Origin: Flammeovirgaceae bacterium UBA2366 | GTDB lineage: Bacteria; Bacteroidota; Bacteroidia; Cytophagales; Cyclobacteriaceae | Direction of reading: 5' to 3' | DNA length: 64,000 nt | NCBI GenBank assembly: GCA_002344065.1 | Contig: DDTK01000004.1 | Location: forward strand, 62,001-126,000 | In this document: piece by piece, positions 9,306 through 19,010 of the stretch | Layout of the letters: every line of letters begins with the position of its first letter | Position numbering within the stretch: position 1 is the stretch's first letter | Notes under the pieces: generated by a model | Database searches by the model: none | Told to the model about the DNA's origin: nothing | What the model saw: only the letters and a program-made list of their open reading frames with translations | Made by a program: the position numbers and the translations under genes

Positions 9306-9869
9306 ATGCTTTTTAAAAAGCCCCTGGCAGAAATCACCGATCAGGAACTGATACAACGGTACCAGAAAACCGGTGATATGGAGGTATTGGGCTTTTTATA
9401 TACCCGGTACACCTCTCTGGTATATGGTGTTTGCTTGAAATACCTGAAAGACCGCGATGAGGCAAAAGATGCCGTAATGAATGTGTTTGAAAAACTCATC
9501 AGCACCTTGCTGGAACACGAAATCGCCCACTTCAAAAGCTGGCTTTATGTTACCGCACGCAATCATTGCCTGATGTATTTACGGGCCAACAAAAACAAGC
9601 AAACGGAAGAATTATCACCATTTCTTATGGAATCCGATGGTGTTGCGCATCTGGATGATGCAACTGATTTGGAGGGAAATCTTGTTAAATTGGAAAAATG
9701 CATTGAAAAACTGGCAGATGAACAACAACAGTGTGTTCGGTTGTTCTATTTACACCAGAAATGCTATCAGGAAATTGGAGTGGAGACTGGTTTTGAGGTG
9801 AAAAAAGTGAAAAGCTACATTCAAAACGGAAAGCGAAATTTAAAGATTTGCTTAGAGCGCCATGACTGA
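9306..9869 (+). CDS. ECF RNA polymerase sigma factor
   Basis: A 187-residue ECF sigma factor: region 2 covers VYGVCLKYLKDRDEAKDAVM and FKSWLYVTARNHCLMYLRA; region 4 covers ADEQQQCVRLFYLHQKCYQEI and a helix-turn-helix ending KVKSYIQNGKRN. It overlaps the next gene by 8 bases, so the two are translationally coupled. It is transcribed away from the VWA gene across an 88-base divergent gap. Confidence 0.92.
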   Translation: MLFKKPLAEITDQELIQRYQKTGDMEVLGFLYTRYTSLVYGVCLKYLKDRDEAKDAVMNVFEKLISTLLEHEIAHFKSWLYVTARNHCLMYLRANKNKQTEELSPFLMESDGVAHLDDATDLEGNLVKLEKCIEKLADEQQQCVRLFYLHQKCYQEIGVETGFEVKKVKSYIQNGKRNLKICLERHD

Positions 9870-11241
9870 CTATACAAACGATATTGCGCGCTACCTGAAC
9901 GGAACCATGAGTACTGCCGAACGGCACGCTTTTGAAAAAAGGGTATTGTCAGATCCGTTTTTGGCCGAAGCACTTGAGGGGGCAGAGCATCTTTCAGCTG
10001 ACGAATTTGCAGAGGATGTAAAGGCCTTAAATAATGAGTTGCTCCAGCCCGAGTATGCTGATTACGCTGCCGCACCCATTGCGGCCGCCAGCAAAAGGGC
10101 TGCCGCACCACGCGAAAAAAGAGCCGAAATACAACGTGAGCTTAAACCTGATCGATGGATCTGGACAAGAAGAATTGCGGCCGGACTTGTTATTCTTTTG
10201 ATTTCGGGTTATTTCATCTGGCAGGCAATCAATTCGGTTGAAAGCCCCTCTACCTTAGCGCTCGAGGAAACACCGCCCGGTCTGGTTCAGGCTGGAGAAG
10301 AAGATTCTGCCATTGTTCATTCTGAAGATCGTTACCAAAAAGAAGAACCTGTAGGAAATTCAAAAGAGACTACACAACAGCGATCAGCACCTGATGTATC
10401 AACAAAATCAAAAGCCGAAAAGGAAACTCTGACTATAGAGGCAGACCTTGATGATGAACCGAAAGAACAGCCCACCGTTGCCGAAGTTAAACCTGTGGAT
10501 AGTGCGCCAAAACATGAGATACAAACAGAAGAATTAGCTGCCGAAAAAGAAAACCTTGCTGCTGTTGCCAAGAAAGACGCTACTGATCGAAAGAAGCAGG
10601 AAGTAAGCCGTGCCACTGGCGCACCCTCACCATCTTATGCTTCCAATGTTATTCGCGGCCGCGTAACCTCAAAAGAAGATGGATCACCTTTACCGGGCGT
10701 GAATGTTGTCCTCAAAGGAACAAACCGCGGTACCGTTACGGATATTGATGGAAACTATCAGATTGAATCCACGGTATCCAGTCCAACACTTACCTACTCC
10801 TTTATCGGATTGCAATCTACAGAAGTTAACGCTGCTGACCGAAAAGAGGTTGATGTTTCGATGAGCCTTGATGCCACTCAACTTAGTGAAGTAGTAGTTA
10901 CCGGGTATGGAATATCAAACAGTGTACCCTATACACCCACGGTTGATCTGGCTCATCCGGAAAACGGAAACCGTGCCTATCAGCAATACCTTGAGAAAAA
11001 TATACAATACCCAGAAGAAGCCAGAGCTAATAAAGTTCAGGGACGCGTAACTGTTGAGTTTTATGTAGAGACCAATGGTAACTTATCCGAATTTAAAATC
11101 ATAAGGGGAATTGGTTCGGGTTGCGATGAAGAACTAATCCGTTTGATTAAGGATGGACCTAAATGGATTCCTACCAAAAAAGATAATACACCTATACGCG
11201 ACAAGGCGCGTGTTCGTTTAAAATTTGATTTACCGAAATGA
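9862..11241 (+). CDS. Anti-sigma-like membrane protein with carboxypeptidase-like and TonB C-terminal domains
   Basis: The 459-residue protein begins with a cytoplasmic segment like an anti-sigma factor (DIARYLNGTMSTAERHAFEK), has one membrane helix (about 108-126), and then a Glu/Lys-rich periplasmic stretch. Next comes a carboxypeptidase-regulatory-like domain (IRGRVTSKEDGSPLPGVNVV) ending in LSEVVVTGYG, and finally a TonB C-terminal domain (IQYPEEARANKVQGRVTVEF). It probably restrains the upstream sigma factor and reads an envelope signal. The fusion of all these parts in one chain is unusual. It overlaps its neighbours on both sides. Confidence 0.8.
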   Translation: MTDYTNDIARYLNGTMSTAERHAFEKRVLSDPFLAEALEGAEHLSADEFAEDVKALNNELLQPEYADYAAAPIAAASKRAAAPREKRAEIQRELKPDRWIWTRRIAAGLVILLISGYFIWQAINSVESPSTLALEETPPGLVQAGEEDSAIVHSEDRYQKEEPVGNSKETTQQRSAPDVSTKSKAEKETLTIEADLDDEPKEQPTVAEVKPVDSAPKHEIQTEELAAEKENLAAVAKKDATDRKKQEVSRATGAPSPSYASNVIRGRVTSKEDGSPLPGVNVVLKGTNRGTVTDIDGNYQIESTVSSPTLTYSFIGLQSTEVNAADRKEVDVSMSLDATQLSEVVVTGYGISNSVPYTPTVDLAHPENGNRAYQQYLEKNIQYPEEARANKVQGRVTVEFYVETNGNLSEFKIIRGIGSGCDEELIRLIKDGPKWIPTKKDNTPIRDKARVRLKFDLPK

Positions 11242-11873
11242 TTTCACGCTACCTTAAACTTGCCATCGTCATCATCGTTGTGGGAACCCTAGCTGCCTAT
11301 GTACTGCTGGTCATCATTCCAAAACAATCGTACAATACCGCCAAGGCCATCGGAAAGGATTTTAGTGAAGCCTTTCAGTTTACACCAGAAGTAAAGGTGC
11401 GTAACACCATAGTGTTACAACAGCAAACGGCTATACTCGAACTGGCCACCTTATCGCAAAACTTTCAACATCGCTACAGCTGGAAAAACGCATGGATGGG
11501 TAGCACCAAGCAGATCGAAATTTCCGGATCATTTGAAGCGAAGTGTGGGTTTGATCTTCAAAAGAAATTTTCGATTGTTCTGGAAAATGATAAGGCTATT
11601 GTTTATCTGCCTGATCCCAAAATCCTATCCCTTGAACCACATGCAGACCTGACCTTCAAGGATGAAAACGGGTACTGGAACTGGGTTAATGAAAACGACA
11701 GGACCGCTGCAGTAAATGCTTTTATTTCTGATGCCAGAAATTTTGCTGGACAGGCTGCGTTTATTCAGGATACTAAAAAAGTCACGGAAGAAAAGCTCCG
11801 TGACCTTTTAAAAAGTCATGTTGATGAGGTGGATTTTGTGTATGAAGAAGCTTTGAGGCTTCCCGTTCAATAG
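11238..11873 (+). CDS. DUF4230 family membrane-anchored protein
   Basis: A 211-residue protein with an N-terminal membrane anchor (about 7-28) followed by a DUF4230-like soluble domain (VRNTIVLQQQTAILELATL, FEAKCGFDLQKKFSIVLEN). The role of DUF4230 is unknown. It overlaps the preceding anti-sigma-like gene by 4 bases (ATGA) and so belongs to the sigma operon. It is convergent with the LytTR regulator gene, 8 bases away. Confidence 0.75.
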   Translation: MISRYLKLAIVIIVVGTLAAYVLLVIIPKQSYNTAKAIGKDFSEAFQFTPEVKVRNTIVLQQQTAILELATLSQNFQHRYSWKNAWMGSTKQIEISGSFEAKCGFDLQKKFSIVLENDKAIVYLPDPKILSLEPHADLTFKDENGYWNWVNENDRTAAVNAFISDARNFAGQAAFIQDTKKVTEEKLRDLLKSHVDEVDFVYEEALRLPVQ

Positions 11874-11881
11874 GCATGTTG

Positions 11882-12625
11882 TTAAACAACTTTTTTACGA
11901 ATAAGCTTAGCATACGTACGGCTTACCGGAAAACTTTTACCGCTTTGCATTTTAACAATCATACCGCCATTAAAATGCTTTTCAATTTCTTTCAAAAAGT
12001 TGATATTGATTATCGTGCTGCGATGAACACGAATAAAAGTTTCGGGGTTCAGAATTTCTTCCAGCTTGCCGATACCTGATGAACTCACAAATTGATCGTT
12101 TTTGGTGGTGAGTATCGTGTAATCTCCAGAGGCTTCCAGAAACATAATTTCCTCCACGGCCAGGTTAATCAGCTTCTCCGATTTTTGAACAAAGATGTGC
12201 GAATCGTACGAGGTTTTGTTTTCAGTTTTAATGTTGCGCAAAAGCTCACCAACATTGTTCTGTTCCAGCTTCATGCGTTCAACAGCACGTTTTAATGCCA
12301 ACTGAAAGCGCTCCTGATCAATTGGTTTTAACAGGTAATCAACAGCATTTTTTTCAAATGCCCGAATAGCATACTGATCGTATGCTGTTGTAAAAATCAC
12401 ATGAGGATCGTGGGTAATTTCATCCAGAACATCAAAGCCATTCATACCCGGCATTTGTACATCCAGAAAAATCAGGTCAGGTTTTAACTGATCAATCAGG
12501 TCAACCGCATCTTTTCCCTTATTGGCCTCGCCTACAATAGTAATATTCGGCATTTGATCGATATACTCCCGCAAAAGTTCCCGGGCCAGTTGTTCATCAT
12601 CAATAATTAAACACGTTATGTTCAT
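11882..12625 (-). CDS. LytTR-family response regulator
   Basis: A 247-residue regulator with an N-terminal receiver domain (phospho-acceptor Asp in LIFLDVQMPG, conserved Lys in YLLKPI) and a C-terminal LytTR DNA-binding domain (FVQKSEKLINLAVEEIMFLE, FIRVHRSTIININF). It is downstream of a LytS/YehU-type histidine kinase on the same strand, separated by 74 bases. Together they form a two-component system of unknown signal. Confidence 0.93.
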   Translation of the reverse strand: MNITCLIIDDEQLARELLREYIDQMPNITIVGEANKGKDAVDLIDQLKPDLIFLDVQMPGMNGFDVLDEITHDPHVIFTTAYDQYAIRAFEKNAVDYLLKPIDQERFQLALKRAVERMKLEQNNVGELLRNIKTENKTSYDSHIFVQKSEKLINLAVEEIMFLEASGDYTILTTKNDQFVSSSGIGKLEEILNPETFIRVHRSTIININFLKEIEKHFNGGMIVKMQSGKSFPVSRTYAKLIRKKVV

Positions 12626-12699
12626 TGGGGTTGTTTTAAATCGTTCAGTTAATCAGTTTTTCTTTACTAAGGTAAACGCTGATCTGATCTTATCGGTAT

Positions 12700-13842
12700 C
12701 TAACCGGCAATACTTTTTATTTCAGTTTCTATCTCTTCAGGTTCGGTTTGTTGTGTCTGTTCTGTTTTTTCATCTTCCGGAACGGGAATAAAAAAGCTAA
12801 CTGAATAGCCCCATTCATTTGAGCGGATGCGCAGACCCGATCCTACCCCGAAAGAGTTTCGCAAGCGCTGATCGGTGTTTTTAATCCCTACACCGCTGGA
12901 ACTTCCATCCATCACTTTCTTTGCGTTTGATCCAAGGCCATCATCTTTAACTTCAAAAAAGATCATGTGATTAAATCGTTTCACGATTAACGTAATGGTA
13001 CCGCCTTCTTCTTTTGGTCCGATTCCATACTTTACCGAATTCTCTACCAGGGGTTGCAAAATCATAGGTGGAATTTTAATACCCAAACACGTGAAGTCAA
13101 TTTGCTTTACAAACTTCAATCGATTACCAAAACGCACTTGCTGAATCTTAATGTAGTTGTCAATGAAGTCCAACTCATGGATAAGTTTTACCATTTGGTC
13201 GCCATGTGAGTCGAGGGCATAGCGAAAAATATCAGAAAGCTGGGTAATCACTTTTCGGGCATTTTCTTTACTGGAGCCCACCAGCATATTAATAGAGTTG
13301 AGGGTATTGAATAAAAAGTGCGGATTGATCTGAGACTTTAATAACGACAGTTGCATCTCCCGATTCTTGATAGCCAGTTCACCCTTTTCGTATTCTTTTC
13401 GTTGCAGTCCCTCAAAGTATCGGATAATGTAATACACAGCCGCAGTAATGATGTATTGATTTTGAAACTGCAATCCATCCCACCGTAATAAACCAACCAT
13501 ATGTTCTTTCCAGTTATCTAAAAAAACATAGCCCTCCACATAATCTTTAATATAATATGAAAAGGAGCCCATCACGAGAAAAAATACAACGATACCCGCT
13601 ATATGTCCGGCAATCTGAAAATAAATTCTAAACTGAAATAGAAAGTTTGAATAGAGCAGTATCAGAATGATACAAATACACAAGGCTTCCCATAAATACA
13701 GGGCATTCCAAAAAACAAAAAAGAAAGGCGTTGCAAGTTTCCATTCCAGGAATGCGCTTACCGTAAAGTTTATGAGATACCACAGACAAAGCAGCAAATA
13801 AGCCCTTTTCCAAACACGCGGTATCTTTTCCAGGTTAATCAA
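12700..13842 (-). CDS. LytS/YehU-type sensor histidine kinase
   Basis: A 380-residue kinase with four to five N-terminal membrane helices (about 14-150), the His_kinase motif LKSQINPHFLFNTLNSINML including the phospho-accepting His, and an HATPase domain (PPMILQPLVENSVKYGI, GVGIKNTDQRL). The C-terminal tail is Glu/Thr/Gln-rich. The longest frame uses a TTG start at 13842; no better ATG is visible nearby. It pairs with the LytTR regulator just downstream. Confidence 0.9.
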   Translation of the reverse strand: MINLEKIPRVWKRAYLLLCLWYLINFTVSAFLEWKLATPFFFVFWNALYLWEALCICIILILLYSNFLFQFRIYFQIAGHIAGIVVFFLVMGSFSYYIKDYVEGYVFLDNWKEHMVGLLRWDGLQFQNQYIITAAVYYIIRYFEGLQRKEYEKGELAIKNREMQLSLLKSQINPHFLFNTLNSINMLVGSSKENARKVITQLSDIFRYALDSHGDQMVKLIHELDFIDNYIKIQQVRFGNRLKFVKQIDFTCLGIKIPPMILQPLVENSVKYGIGPKEEGGTITLIVKRFNHMIFFEVKDDGLGSNAKKVMDGSSSGVGIKNTDQRLRNSFGVGSGLRIRSNEWGYSVSFFIPVPEDEKTEQTQQTEPEEIETEIKSIAG

Positions 13843-13983
13843 GCCGGTAAATTGTCTTTTAAAGTTACACAGAACGAAGATAAATCGGCTAAGGAATTCA
13901 TTTTGGCGCTAAACCTGCAAAAATGCAGATAATCTTACTTGCCGTTTGAAAGAACCGCGTGAATGATCATTTTTATTGATTCC

Positions 13984-15192
13984 ATGAGATTTACGCTAAT
14001 TATATCGAGCCTGCTGGTTTTGGTCCTAAACGTTCAGGCACAAAAAATAACGGTGTCGGGTATTGCCATCGACAAAGAAACCAGGGAACCACTGCCTTTC
14101 GCTTCGATTGGTATCAAGGGAAAATCGATAGGCACGATTACCAACCTGCAAGGTGAGTTTGATTTTCATATTCCGAATGAATACCGAAACGAAATTCTGG
14201 TGATCAGTATGTTGGGGTACGTTAATTATGAAGCACCCGTCTGGTCACTTCCGGAAAACCCAACCTTTGAACTTTCAAAATCAACAACTGTCCTGAATGA
14301 AGTTGTAGTAACCGATTCGCTTTCCGGTGGAGATATCCTTCGTATTGCCTTGAACAAGATTGATATGAATTACCCGATGAAACCATTTATGATGGAGGGA
14401 TTTTACCGGGACGTTAAAAAAGTTGCCAGCACAAACATTTCGTTGCTCGAAGCGGCTGTAAAAATTTATGATGAAGATTATGCTGAGCCTCGAAACAAAT
14501 ACAAGCTTCGCGAACGGGTTCGCTTAGTGGAAGTGCGAAAGAGCCTCGGGTATGAGAGCAGATTTACCGCATATTTCGACCAGGATAATTTATTGGAAGA
14601 TTTACTATTGCATAATAATATTCGTTACCGACAAATAGAAGCACGCGAAGAAATGTACAATGCCATGACACGTCAGGCTGACTCCTATTATAACGGTCAT
14701 GAAATTTATGTGATCGCACACACGAAAGATTATCTACTGAAGATATTTGTCGATAAGCAAGACTACTCCATTATTCATTTGGAATTTGAAACAGGTTCAT
14801 CTAATGAGTTGGTAGGGAAAAAGAAAAAACTGGTAAGCAAATTTGCCGGGTTAAAAAAATCCATTGACTTCAGACAGGTAGAGGGGAAAATGTACTTAAG
14901 CTTTATGAGCATCACCTCAAAAGTGACCTGGCACGATGCGAAGACAGATGAAGTGAAATTTGAAACAGAACTTTTTCAACAACTGTTGATTAACGAAATA
15001 AAGCCCAATACAAGTGAGCGCATTGGTGGCACGGAGAAGATGCGCAACTATGGTTTGCAGTATCAGGATTTACCGTATAACAAAGCCTTCTGGGATAACT
15101 ACAACGTTATTAAAGACACGCCTCTTGATAAAAAGATTCTGGAAGATCTTGAGAAAGCAGGACCACTGCAAAAGCAGTTTGAGGGTTACTGA
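13984..15192 (+). CDS. Secreted protein with carboxypeptidase-regulatory-like domain
   Basis: A roughly 402-residue exported protein. The ATG at 13984 is chosen over 13963 because it gives a clean signal peptide (MRFTLIISSLLVLVLNVQA). After it comes a carboxypeptidase-regulatory-like domain (VSGIAIDKETREPLPFASI, SMLGYVNYE) and a SusC-like LNEVVVTDS, then about 280 residues without a recognisable domain. Similar two-part proteins are common in Bacteroidota envelopes, with unknown role. It stands alone, divergent from the kinase gene and convergent with the aminotransferase. Confidence 0.72.
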   Translation: MRFTLIISSLLVLVLNVQAQKITVSGIAIDKETREPLPFASIGIKGKSIGTITNLQGEFDFHIPNEYRNEILVISMLGYVNYEAPVWSLPENPTFELSKSTTVLNEVVVTDSLSGGDILRIALNKIDMNYPMKPFMMEGFYRDVKKVASTNISLLEAAVKIYDEDYAEPRNKYKLRERVRLVEVRKSLGYESRFTAYFDQDNLLEDLLLHNNIRYRQIEAREEMYNAMTRQADSYYNGHEIYVIAHTKDYLLKIFVDKQDYSIIHLEFETGSSNELVGKKKKLVSKFAGLKKSIDFRQVEGKMYLSFMSITSKVTWHDAKTDEVKFETELFQQLLINEIKPNTSERIGGTEKMRNYGLQYQDLPYNKAFWDNYNVIKDTPLDKKILEDLEKAGPLQKQFEGY

Positions 15193-15195
15193 TAA

Positions 15196-16392
15196 TTATT
15201 TCAGTTTACCGAGTGCCGCTTTCACTCTGCTCAACGCCTCACGCAAATCCTTTTCAGAAGCCGCATACGAAAGCCGGACACACTTTTCTTCACCAAAGGC
15301 ACCCCCGGGCACTAACGATACGTGCGCCTTTTCGAGCATATACATACAGAAGTCATCGCCATTAGTAATGGTTCGCTCACCATCCGATTTTCCATAGTAG
15401 AAACTCACATCCGGAAAAAAGTAAAATGCCCCTTGCGGGTAATTGGATTTGATACCCGGAATTTCCTTTAACAGGTTATAAACAATTTCTCTGCGCTTTT
15501 CGTATTCCTTCACCATTGCAAATGTGGGGGCAAGGTCATCTGTAATGGCAGCGAGCGCTGCCCGCTGCGCAATGGAGCAATTGGCAGAAGTGAGCTGACC
15601 TTGCATTTTATTACAACCATCGGCAATCCATTTTGGTGCACCAATGTACCCTACGCGCCAGCCCGTCATGGCAAAACCTTTGGCAAAACCATTAACGGTT
15701 ATGGTACGCTCAAACATTCCTGGCAATGAGGCGAAACTTACATGCTCGCCAGTAAAGTTTATGTGTTCGTAAATCTCATCAGCAATAACCACAATATTTT
15801 TGTGCTTGCTTACAACCTGAGCAATAGCTTCCAATTCCGAGCGCAAAAAAACTGATCCTGTAGGATTACACGGTGAAGAGAAAATTATAATTCTCGTTTT
15901 GGAAGTAATAGCCTCCTCAACCTGGCTGGCTGTTACCTTAAAATCGTTTTCAATGCCCCCTTTTACCAAAACAGGTTTTGCTTCGGCCAACCGCACCAAC
16001 GCATCGTAGCTAACCCAATAGGGAGAAAATATAATTACTTCATCACCCGGGTTAAGAATGGCCAACATGGCATTGGCTATCGATTGCTTGGCTCCATTGG
16101 AAACAACAATATTTTCGGCTTTATAGGGAACGTTGTTTTCCTTTTGGTACTTCGCGGCAATCGCTTCGCGTAAATCCTGATAACCGGCTACCGGTGGGTA
16201 GGCAAAATACTTACCGTCATCAATGGCTCTTTTAGCAGCTTCACAAATGTGTGTGGGTGTTTTAAAATCGGGTTCACCCAAACTTAAGCTGATCACATCA
16301 ATACCACGATTTTTAAATTCGCGGGCTTTGGCCGCCATAGCCAGTGTTGCTGATTCTTCAAAAGCATTTAACCGAATGGAGAGTTTATTCAT
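15196..16392 (-). CDS. Class I aminotransferase, aspartate aminotransferase-like
   Basis: A 398-residue PLP enzyme. The cofactor lysine is in VNGFAKGFAMTGWRVGY; the Asn and Asp/Tyr of PLP binding are in SSPCNPTGSV and VIADEIYEH; the C-terminal arginine for the substrate carboxylate is in KCVRLSYA. This pattern matches bacterial aspartate (type Ib) aminotransferases, which transfer amino groups between aspartate and glutamate; side activities on other amino acids are possible. Monocistronic by layout. Confidence 0.9.
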   Translation of the reverse strand: MNKLSIRLNAFEESATLAMAAKAREFKNRGIDVISLSLGEPDFKTPTHICEAAKRAIDDGKYFAYPPVAGYQDLREAIAAKYQKENNVPYKAENIVVSNGAKQSIANAMLAILNPGDEVIIFSPYWVSYDALVRLAEAKPVLVKGGIENDFKVTASQVEEAITSKTRIIIFSSPCNPTGSVFLRSELEAIAQVVSKHKNIVVIADEIYEHINFTGEHVSFASLPGMFERTITVNGFAKGFAMTGWRVGYIGAPKWIADGCNKMQGQLTSANCSIAQRAALAAITDDLAPTFAMVKEYEKRREIVYNLLKEIPGIKSNYPQGAFYFFPDVSFYYGKSDGERTITNGDDFCMYMLEKAHVSLVPGGAFGEEKCVRLSYAASEKDLREALSRVKAALGKLK

Positions 16393-16454
16393 AGTTGTGA
16401 AGGAAAGACAACAAAGAAAAAGATTTATACCGGAATGATGAAACTTCCGGAAGG

Positions 16455-17063
16455 TTAATTGAACAGCGTTCTGCCAATGATGCTTCTACCCAAGGTGATT
16501 TCATCCGCATATTCCAGATCACCACCCACCGGTATACCGCGGGCAATCACGCTTACTTTAACAGGAAGATCCTTAATGCGTCTGTGAATGTAAAAGGAGG
16601 TAGTATCACCTTCCATGGTGGGGCTTAATGCCAAAATAAGTTCCTTAACCTCCGATTGCCTATTATTAAGTCGGTTAAGCAAGGATTCAATCTTAAGCTC
16701 TGAAGGTCCGATGCCATTCATAGGAGAAATAACGCCTCCTAATACATGATACAGACCACGGTACTGCGAAGTGTTCTCGATGGCCATAACATCGTTGGTG
16801 TTCTCAACCACGCAAACGGTTGAACGATCACGTTTATGACTTACGCAAATGCTGCAAACCTCGGCATCTGAAATATTATGACATTGCGAACAAAACTGAA
16901 TCCCTGAGCGCAACTTGTTCAACGCTTCCGTAAGGGCAAACGTACTTTCTTCTTTCTCGCGAATCAGGTGAAGGACCAGTCGAAGGGCTGTTTTCTTACC
17001 GATACCCGGAAGTTTTGAAATCTGGCCAACAGCTTCTTCAATAAGTTTAGAGGGGTAATCCAC
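16455..17063 (-). CDS. recR: Recombination protein RecR
   Basis: RecR acts with RecO and RecF to load RecA at gaps. The 202-residue protein has the helix-hairpin-helix ISKLPGIGKKTALRL, a four-cysteine zinc finger (CSQCHN...CSIC) and a Toprim domain (VCVVENTNDVMAIE, GRSIIGRTLF). The start is a GTG at 17063. It follows clpS by 14 bases on the same strand. Confidence 0.96.
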   Translation of the reverse strand: MDYPSKLIEEAVGQISKLPGIGKKTALRLVLHLIREKEESTFALTEALNKLRSGIQFCSQCHNISDAEVCSICVSHKRDRSTVCVVENTNDVMAIENTSQYRGLYHVLGGVISPMNGIGPSELKIESLLNRLNNRQSEVKELILALSPTMEGDTTSFYIHRRIKDLPVKVSVIARGIPVGGDLEYADEITLGRSIIGRTLFN

Positions 17064-17077
17064 TGGGCAGCGAGTGA

Positions 17078-17359
17078 TTATAAAATTTTGGCATCAATCC
17101 CAACTTCACAAATAGCGTCACGCATGGGCTTGAGAAAATCAAACGTGCCGTTTTTTACGGTACATCTCCCTTTATGATGAATGATCCACGTACATTGTTC
17201 AGCTTGCTCAGTTGTATGCTTGCAAACTTTAATGAGTGTTTCAATGACATGCTCAAACGTGTTGAAATCGTCATTAAAAACAACCAAATCCATCAATTCA
17301 GTAGTTTCTACTACTTCCAGTAAATCGGTTAATATTTCTTCTTGATAAGCGTTTCGCAT
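17078..17359 (-). CDS. clpS: ClpS, ATP-dependent Clp protease adaptor
   Basis: A 93-residue ClpS: the core has VVFNDDFNTFEHVIETLIK, equivalent to the NDD(Y/F)TPMEFV segment that binds N-end-rule substrates, and HHKGRCTV for the ClpA/C contact. It delivers proteins with destabilising N-termini to the Clp protease. It is upstream of recR and probably co-transcribed. Confidence 0.92.
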   Translation of the reverse strand: MRNAYQEEILTDLLEVVETTELMDLVVFNDDFNTFEHVIETLIKVCKHTTEQAEQCTWIIHHKGRCTVKNGTFDFLKPMRDAICEVGIDAKIL

Positions 17360-17458
17360 CGTGCTGAAATGATCCGTGCAAAATTAACACAAAAACGACT
17401 TCTTTGGTTGATTTGGATTTGAAGGTATTTACTCATTTTTTGCAGGAAACTACAATCA

Positions 17459-18922
17459 ATGACGCCTACACTGGTCATTAGTATTATAACCCTCTATTTC
17501 CTCGCCTTAATCCTTATTTCCTGGTTTACCTCGAAAGGAGCTGACACGCATACCTTCTTTACCGCTAATCGTCAATCTCCCTGGTACTTGGTGGCCTTTG
17601 GGATGATTGGCGCCTCACTATCTGGTGTCACATTCATTTCAGTGCCTGGCAATGTTGGTAAAATAGGGTTCGGCTATTTTCAGGTGGTGCTGGGGTACCT
17701 GCTTGGGTATTGGGCAATCATCGGCATATTGATGCCACTCTACTACCGGTTAAACTTGATTTCAATCTACACCTACCTTGAACAACGCTTCGATTTTTGG
17801 TCGTACAAAACCGGGGCATTTTTCTTCATGGTTTCGCGCACCATAGGTTCTTCCTTGCGTTTATACCTGGCTGCAACAGTACTTCAATTATTTCTATTTG
17901 ATGCATGGAACATCCCGTTCTACGTTACCGTTGCAACAACCATCGTTTTGATTTGGGTGTACACGAATAAAGGTGGGATCAAAACCATTGTGTGGACAGA
18001 TACATTTCAAACATTCTTCCTGATTTCAGCCGTAGTCATTGCCGTGTGGCAAATTTCAAACCGCCTTGGCTATTCATTCACCGAAATGGTTGATGCCATT
18101 GAGCAGAGCAGATATTCTAAGATTTTTTACTTCGATGATGTAAACTCTCCGTTGTATTTCTGGAAACAATTTCTGGGTGGCGCATTCATTGCCCTAACGA
18201 TGACAGGCATGGATCAGGAAATCATGCAAAAGAACCTCACCTGTCGCACACTTAGAGATGCGCAGAAAAATATGTTCTGGTTTAGCCTTACGTTGGTGTT
18301 TGTAAACTTGTTGTTTCTCGCATTAGGTGCACTGCTCTACCTTTATTCAGAAAAAAATGGCATTGCCATTCCGGCTGCCAGCGATGAACTCTTTCCTGCG
18401 CTGGCATTAAATGAATTCAGTTTGGTGGTCGGGATATTTTTTATTTTAGGAATCACTGCTTCTTCCTATGCCAGTGCGGATTCAGCTCTTGCAGGTTTAA
18501 CCACTTCATTTTGTATCGATTTTCTGGATTTCAAAAATAAACCTGAGGTTGCTAAAAAGCGTCAAAAGCTTTTCGTGCATATCGGATTTTCCTTGCTCTT
18601 CCTCATCATCATTCTGGTATTTAAAGAAATCAACAACCGTTCGGTCATTGATGCCGTGCTTAGTGTTGCCGGCTATACCTATGGACCCTTGTTAGGGTTA
18701 TTCTCTTTTGGTTTGTTGACTAAGCGCAATGTGCGTGACAGACTGGTGCCCATAGTTTGTTTGCTCTCCCCGGCTATCTCCTACCTGTTGAGCGTAAATT
18801 CAAAAGCCTGGTTTGGCGGCTATGTATTTAGTTTTGAAATTCTGATCGTAAACGGATTGATAACCTTTATCGGGTTATGGTTCATTTCAACTACACCTGA
18901 TCACCAAAGCAAAAGCATCTAA
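17459..18922 (+). CDS. Sodium:solute symporter (SSS family)
   Basis: A 487-residue membrane protein with about 13 hydrophobic helices and the SSS signatures GASLSGVTFISVPG and YTNKGGIKTIVWTDTFQ. SSS transporters use sodium to import sugars, amino acids, vitamins or carboxylates; the substrate cannot be told here. It is monocistronic, divergent from clpS with a 99-base gap. Confidence 0.9.
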   Translation: MTPTLVISIITLYFLALILISWFTSKGADTHTFFTANRQSPWYLVAFGMIGASLSGVTFISVPGNVGKIGFGYFQVVLGYLLGYWAIIGILMPLYYRLNLISIYTYLEQRFDFWSYKTGAFFFMVSRTIGSSLRLYLAATVLQLFLFDAWNIPFYVTVATTIVLIWVYTNKGGIKTIVWTDTFQTFFLISAVVIAVWQISNRLGYSFTEMVDAIEQSRYSKIFYFDDVNSPLYFWKQFLGGAFIALTMTGMDQEIMQKNLTCRTLRDAQKNMFWFSLTLVFVNLLFLALGALLYLYSEKNGIAIPAASDELFPALALNEFSLVVGIFFILGITASSYASADSALAGLTTSFCIDFLDFKNKPEVAKKRQKLFVHIGFSLLFLIIILVFKEINNRSVIDAVLSVAGYTYGPLLGLFSFGLLTKRNVRDRLVPIVCLLSPAISYLLSVNSKAWFGGYVFSFEILIVNGLITFIGLWFISTTPDHQSKSI

Positions 18923-18967
18923 AAAGGAAAAGGCCACCCCTTTTGGAAGCGACCTTAACCCGATTAA

Positions 18968-18994
18968 AACCAACCCCACGTTGGTGTTGTCTTT
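18968..18994 (+). terminator. Weak terminator candidate after the symporter
   Basis: The sequence CCAAC-CCCAC-GTTGG can form a short hairpin with flanking A and T residues and is followed by GTCTTTT. The stem is short, so this is only a possible terminator between two convergent genes. Confidence 0.3.
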
Positions 18995-19010
18995 TACTGC
19001 ATAGGCAGCG

